DNA of 64,000 nucleotides from Zeus faber (Eukaryota; Chordata; Actinopteri; Zeiformes; Zeidae): assembly GCA_960531495.1 (NCBI GenBank), contig OY482846.1:9835393-9899392 (forward strand), read 5' to 3'. Position numbers and translations under genes: made by a program. Below, one piece after another: positions 60,598 through 64,000 of this stretch; the first letter of the stretch is position 1, and every line of letters starts with the position of its first letter. The notes under the pieces are model-generated. The model ran no database searches and was not told the DNA's origin. It saw only the letters and a list, made by a program, of their open reading frames with translations.

Positions 60598-60905
60598 CCG
60601 TGGTGTGGGGATGGTCTGGTTGAGCAGCAACACTTGACCTGGATCTAGATGATTGGGATCAGAGAGGCTGCATACCTGCTGCTCATTGGTTGGTCTAATG
60701 AGCAGCAGGTAAAACCGCCAGCCTCACACACACTCAGGATAGGAGCCCTGTCATGACATGTTCTATCTGCTCCTGGCTAATTCCAATTGACCCACACTCT
60801 ACAATAAACTGGTGTGTCTACAACATTGTCTTCTGTGTCTCTGTGCTGCAGGGCCCTAAAAACCACTTGGGTGGTGTGTGGTAGGCAGAACTGACACACA
60901 GTCTA
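60598..60905. mobile_element. Candidate solo LTR with hairpin
   Basis: TGGTGTGGGG...CTACAATAAACTGG...AACTGACACA. AATAAA sits about 100 bp before the end, as in LTRs. A perfect 15-bp hairpin (TACCTGCTGCTCATT at 60673-60687 and its complement at 60697-60711) is inside. Family unknown. Confidence 0.35.
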
Positions 60906-61440
60906 ATTTACGTGATTTAATGTGATGACCCTTTTCCTTGGATTACATTTTCAATAAATTACTTTCCATAGTAAAAATATAAAAAATGTAGTGGTATTTC
61001 TGTAAGTAATTACCATTTCACAGCTTCTATTTTGCCGACGCTTAGCTGGATCTTGAACACATCACTCAGTCGCGCATTTCAGTGGATTCGACTCAACGTG
61101 GTAACGAGTTTTTGTGGGTTACTCTTTTGTGTATTTTTCATTAATCCGGCAAAGCAATGGGGAAGGCAGAGATAAAATATAAATCTAACAGACCTACAGA
61201 CATCCACCAGGTAAGAAAGTACATAAATATGCACGTAAAATTATAGTTTGGTAACGTCAAACCCCTACATAGCAACAAGCAACAGAGTCTACACTGCACG
61301 CTGGAGACAGTGTCAATGGACATTCTCAGTGAGAATCTTACATTTATAGATAAATAATGTGTAAATAATATGATGACATCATAAAGCGTCTTACTCTAGA
61401 TCGCATCTCGTTCCTTTTGTTTACAAATAGTGATTTGTCA
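60906..61440. other. No gene recognised
   Basis: AT-rich, with a 60-codon frame on the minus strand without recognised domain. Confidence 0.4.
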
Positions 61441-61479
61441 GTCAAGCAGGACCAGCTGAATATTGGGGAACAAGTTTTT

Positions 61480-62890
61480 CGGTTTTTCACTAATTTATGC
61501 TCCATATGTGGATCGATTTGGATGAAATTTTGAACAACAGGATTGTTGTGACATGCTTATGACATAGCTTATGTCCATAGCTTATGTCATTGTTGTGCTC
61601 CAGATACTTTTAGCTGGGTTGAACATATGTGACCCACCACATAATTGAGGGTCATTTGGGGCTTTAAACTTGTTGTTTTAGTATCATTTGAAAGTGGAGA
61701 ATCAGAGCTTATAAACAAGGCGTCACTTAAGTATTTTTAAAGCTATGACTTGTTAATAACAATGGTGTGGGAAAACTCTTGGCTTCATTGAGCCAGCTCC
61801 CAGAATGCAAATGGGGTAGCCTGATAAACAAAGCCTCATGGCTACTTAACATAATGCTGAATGGGCCAATCATGAACGGCGTTGAACAGCGTCAACAGCA
61901 CACAACAATTTTTGTTTTTAATAAAAACTTTTATTTAACAGTAAGAATAAACATGTTTTATAAAAGTGGAATTATATTTTTTAATTTTAAATCACCAATC
62001 TCAACAGACTTCATCACATCATCAACTTCTTCCGTTGTAACAACAACAGCGTATTGTCAGTCTCCTCCAGTGATTCTTGAAAATATTCTGTTTCATCGTC
62101 ACATTCAGGTTGAGATCCGCTGTTTGAAATGTTCTGGGATAAAATCAGATTCAGCATCGCTGTCGTTCTCAGCATCGCTGTGGGAGAACGGACTATCATT
62201 TCGGAAAATGAAATCCAGTATGCGCTGCTGAAACTAACTTGGATCTTTCGCACTGATTAAGGTCCGCGATAGTATTTAGATCTTCCTCCACCCCCTTCTC
62301 GAAAATCCATATTAACACAGAGTTTTCACAGACAAGTGAAACCAAATCCTCGTCTTGTCTATGGAAGTGACACGTGTGTGTGTGTGTAAAAGTAGTATGA
62401 TTTATGATTTAAAGGTTTCACGCTGTGATTTCACATCACATGGAATATGGATGAATGATCTTCACCTGGACGGTCACGTCAAAGGAAACCATCGATCGCC
62501 GTTGTTCAGCGCTGTTCAGCGTCTCGGTAAGTGAACTGCGTTTCCCCATGTAATCTAACGGGAATATTTAACACCACGGTTTAATATTTTTCTACTATTT
62601 ATAAATCAAACTCGGTTTTGAAAATACATTGACAGATTAAAAAAACACAAAGGAACACAAATCTGGATAAATCTCATTTTCTTTCAAGAAAGGAAGTTTT
62701 TCAACTTATTGGGCTGCTCCTGGCGATTTTAGAAATGCACGATATGGCGGGTTTTGCTGCGGTGGGTCCATATTTCGGCGTGAAATGCGTGCATTGGACC
62801 GCATCTGTGATAAAGATCCAATTTGGTCCGTTTTTCGCTAATTTCTGCTCCGTATGTGGATTTGGATGAAACTTCAACCGCGAGGTGACA
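61480..62890. mobile_element. Dispersed repeat with direct terminal-like repeats
   Basis: TTTTTCACTAATTTATGCTCC at 61482-61502 region and TTTTTCGCTAATTTCTGCTC at about 62829-62848 share a further TATGTGGAT...TTTGGATGAAA in the same orientation. A piggyBac-like scrap lies between. Family uncertain. Confidence 0.4.
62014..62240 (-). pseudogene. piggyBac-like transposase N-terminal scrap
   Basis: One minus-strand frame near 62225-62115 reads ILDFIFRNDSPFSHSDAEND and then DAESDFIPEHF, like the acidic N-terminus of PGBD/piggyBac proteins. The match is short and the flanks carry stops, so the call is tentative. Other frames in this interval show nothing. Confidence 0.35.
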
Positions 62891-62944
62891 TACCCATTCA
62901 AACAACACGTGACCGTGTTCGTAGCTTCTGCTGTTCTTCTGTTC

Positions 62945-64000
62945 CAAGATTCAAGATTCAAGATTCAAGATTCAAGATTTTTATTTGTCACATACATATA
63001 CATACTTCCATACATATATGCAGTGAAATGTAATGCAACGCACCCGGTGATAGCACACAAGAAGTCCTAGGAAAAAGTACTAAAATAAAATAAAATAAAA
63101 AGTAGAAAATTACTTTCTAATAGACCGACTAACTGACTCCTAAAACGTAATACAGTAAGTGGAATACTAAGATAAAAAATATATAGAATAAAATACAATA
63201 AAAAATAAATTGAAATAAAATGGAATAGGTTGAAGGAATATGGCTATGTATATACAGATATGTGCATTTAAAGTGGCATGTGAATTAAAGTGGCATATGA
63301 ATGTGAATAGTGTGAGGTAGTGTTTGGGATAATACAGCACAGTATACAACAGTACGGCGCAGCAATACGGCATCACGAACAACCCTGAACAGTGATACAG
63401 TATGCGGTACAGTATGCTACATACAGTACAGTAGGTAGTGGAGCCTAGTGCATGGCTCAGTTAGGACCCCTGGTGAGGTCAGCATTGACAGTTCTGATGG
63501 CTTGAGGGAAGAAACTCCGTCTCAGTCTCTCTGTTCTCGCTGCGTGACTGCGGAGGCGCTTGCCTGACCGCAGCAGCTGGAACAGTCCGTTGTTGGGGTG
63601 ATGAGGATCCTTCATGATCCTACGGGCTCTGCTACTACACCTCCTGGTGTATAACTCCTGCAAGGGGGGGAGGGTAGTTCCAGTGGTACGTTCAGCTGAA
63701 CGCACCACCCTCTGCAGGGCCCGCCTGTCCTGAGCAGTACAGCTCCCAAACCAGGCAGTGATGTTGCCTGTCAGGATGCTCTCCACTGCTCCACAGTAGA
63801 AGGACTTGAGGATCCTCACCGAGACCCGGAATTTCCTCAGCTGCCTGAGGTGGTAGAGACGCTGCCTCGCCTTTCTCACCAGAGTGTCTGTGTGAACAGT
63901 CCATGTTAAGTCCTCTGTGATGTGGACTCCCAGATATCTGAAGCTGCTCACCCTATCGACAGAGTTCGTGTTCGAGCTTCCAAATAGTTTTAGATTTCAA
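62945..64000 (-). mobile_element. LINE (Rex1/CR1-like) 3' end, runs off the window
   Basis: Minus strand: C-terminal RT frame at 63951-63457, 3' UTR, and a tail of TCTTGAA repeats at 62975-62945 following TGACAAATAAAAA. The start lies beyond base 64000. Confidence 0.8.
63457..63951 (-). pseudogene. LINE reverse transcriptase C-terminal part
   Basis: 165 codons open to the stop: SFRYLGVHITEDLTW, RKARQRLYHLRQLRKF, SILTGNITAWFG, RALQRVVRSAERTTG, DPHHPNNGLFQLL and SFFPQAIRTVN. It covers the RT thumb and the C-terminal region found in jockey/CR1/Rex1-type LINEs. It is open to the natural end, so this part is well preserved; the rest is outside the window. Confidence 0.82.

Noticed and set aside
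61141-61323. 60-codon frame as a small secreted protein
   Set aside because: No conserved motif, no start context and no transcript evidence.

Overview
The window is vertebrate nuclear DNA, almost certainly from a teleost fish. It has one clear host gene in a sea of transposon fossils and microsatellites. The teleost call rests on dense CA/GT, TATC and ATT microsatellites, an L2 LINE with the fish-type tail (GTCGCTTTGG core, TGTAAA repeats), a DANA/mermaid-like SINE, a Tc1-type transposon, a Gmr1-type Ty3/gypsy element, an L1 with a G-rich 3' UTR, and fish-like endogenous retroviruses. No bacterial signals, tRNA gene, rRNA gene or CRISPR array were seen. The species cannot be told from the sequence.

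Host gene (about 2.9-5.1 kb, minus strand). An intronless type 3 iodothyronine deiodinase gene (dio3) encodes a 273-residue selenoprotein. It has an in-frame UGA (Sec137) in the signature SCSUPPF, a TATA box upstream, a GC-rich CpG island over the coding region, a SECIS element in the 3' UTR about 900 nt past the stop, and an AATAAA signal 97 nt past the SECIS. The stop-to-SECIS interval holds a CAAA-type repeat and a hAT-like relic.

Layout. 0-2.9 kb: simple repeats. 2.9-5.1 kb: dio3. 5.1-9.7 kb: hAT relic, L2 tail, a palindromic MITE-like family, microsatellites. 9.7-11.4 kb: minus-strand Ty3/gypsy fossil with a SINE/LINE-like insertion. 13-15 kb: hairpin, SINE, and a hAT MITE nested in the palindromic family. 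17.9-19.9 kb: gypsy-like LTRs and a short LTR element. 20.0-38.6 kb: an outer endogenous retrovirus flanked by the 4-bp repeat AGAC, carrying a second complete-ended retrovirus (21.6-29.3 kb) and a minus-strand L2 LINE (32.1-34.7 kb). 38.6-43.5 kb: broken L1 LINE. 43.5-46.3 kb: two tandem L1-tail/LTR modules. 46.4-51.4 kb: Gmr1-like retrotransposon with a Tc1/DD37E transposon inside its 5' LTR. 53-54.1 kb: minus-strand L1 3' UTR that splits a small inverted-repeat element. 55.8-57.6 kb: an AT-rich tandem array with higher-order structure built on TAGCCACTGTTATTAA. 59.6-60.3 kb: another L1 3' UTR. 61.4-62.9 kb: a piggyBac-like scrap between direct repeats. 62.9-64 kb: the 3' end of another LINE on the minus strand.

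I found no convincing new multi-gene system. The points most worth a second look are the dio3 SECIS arrangement, the integrase-before-RT order of the Gmr1-like fossil, the nested retroviruses with readable ends, the higher-order AT-rich array, and several perfect 15-19 bp hairpins.
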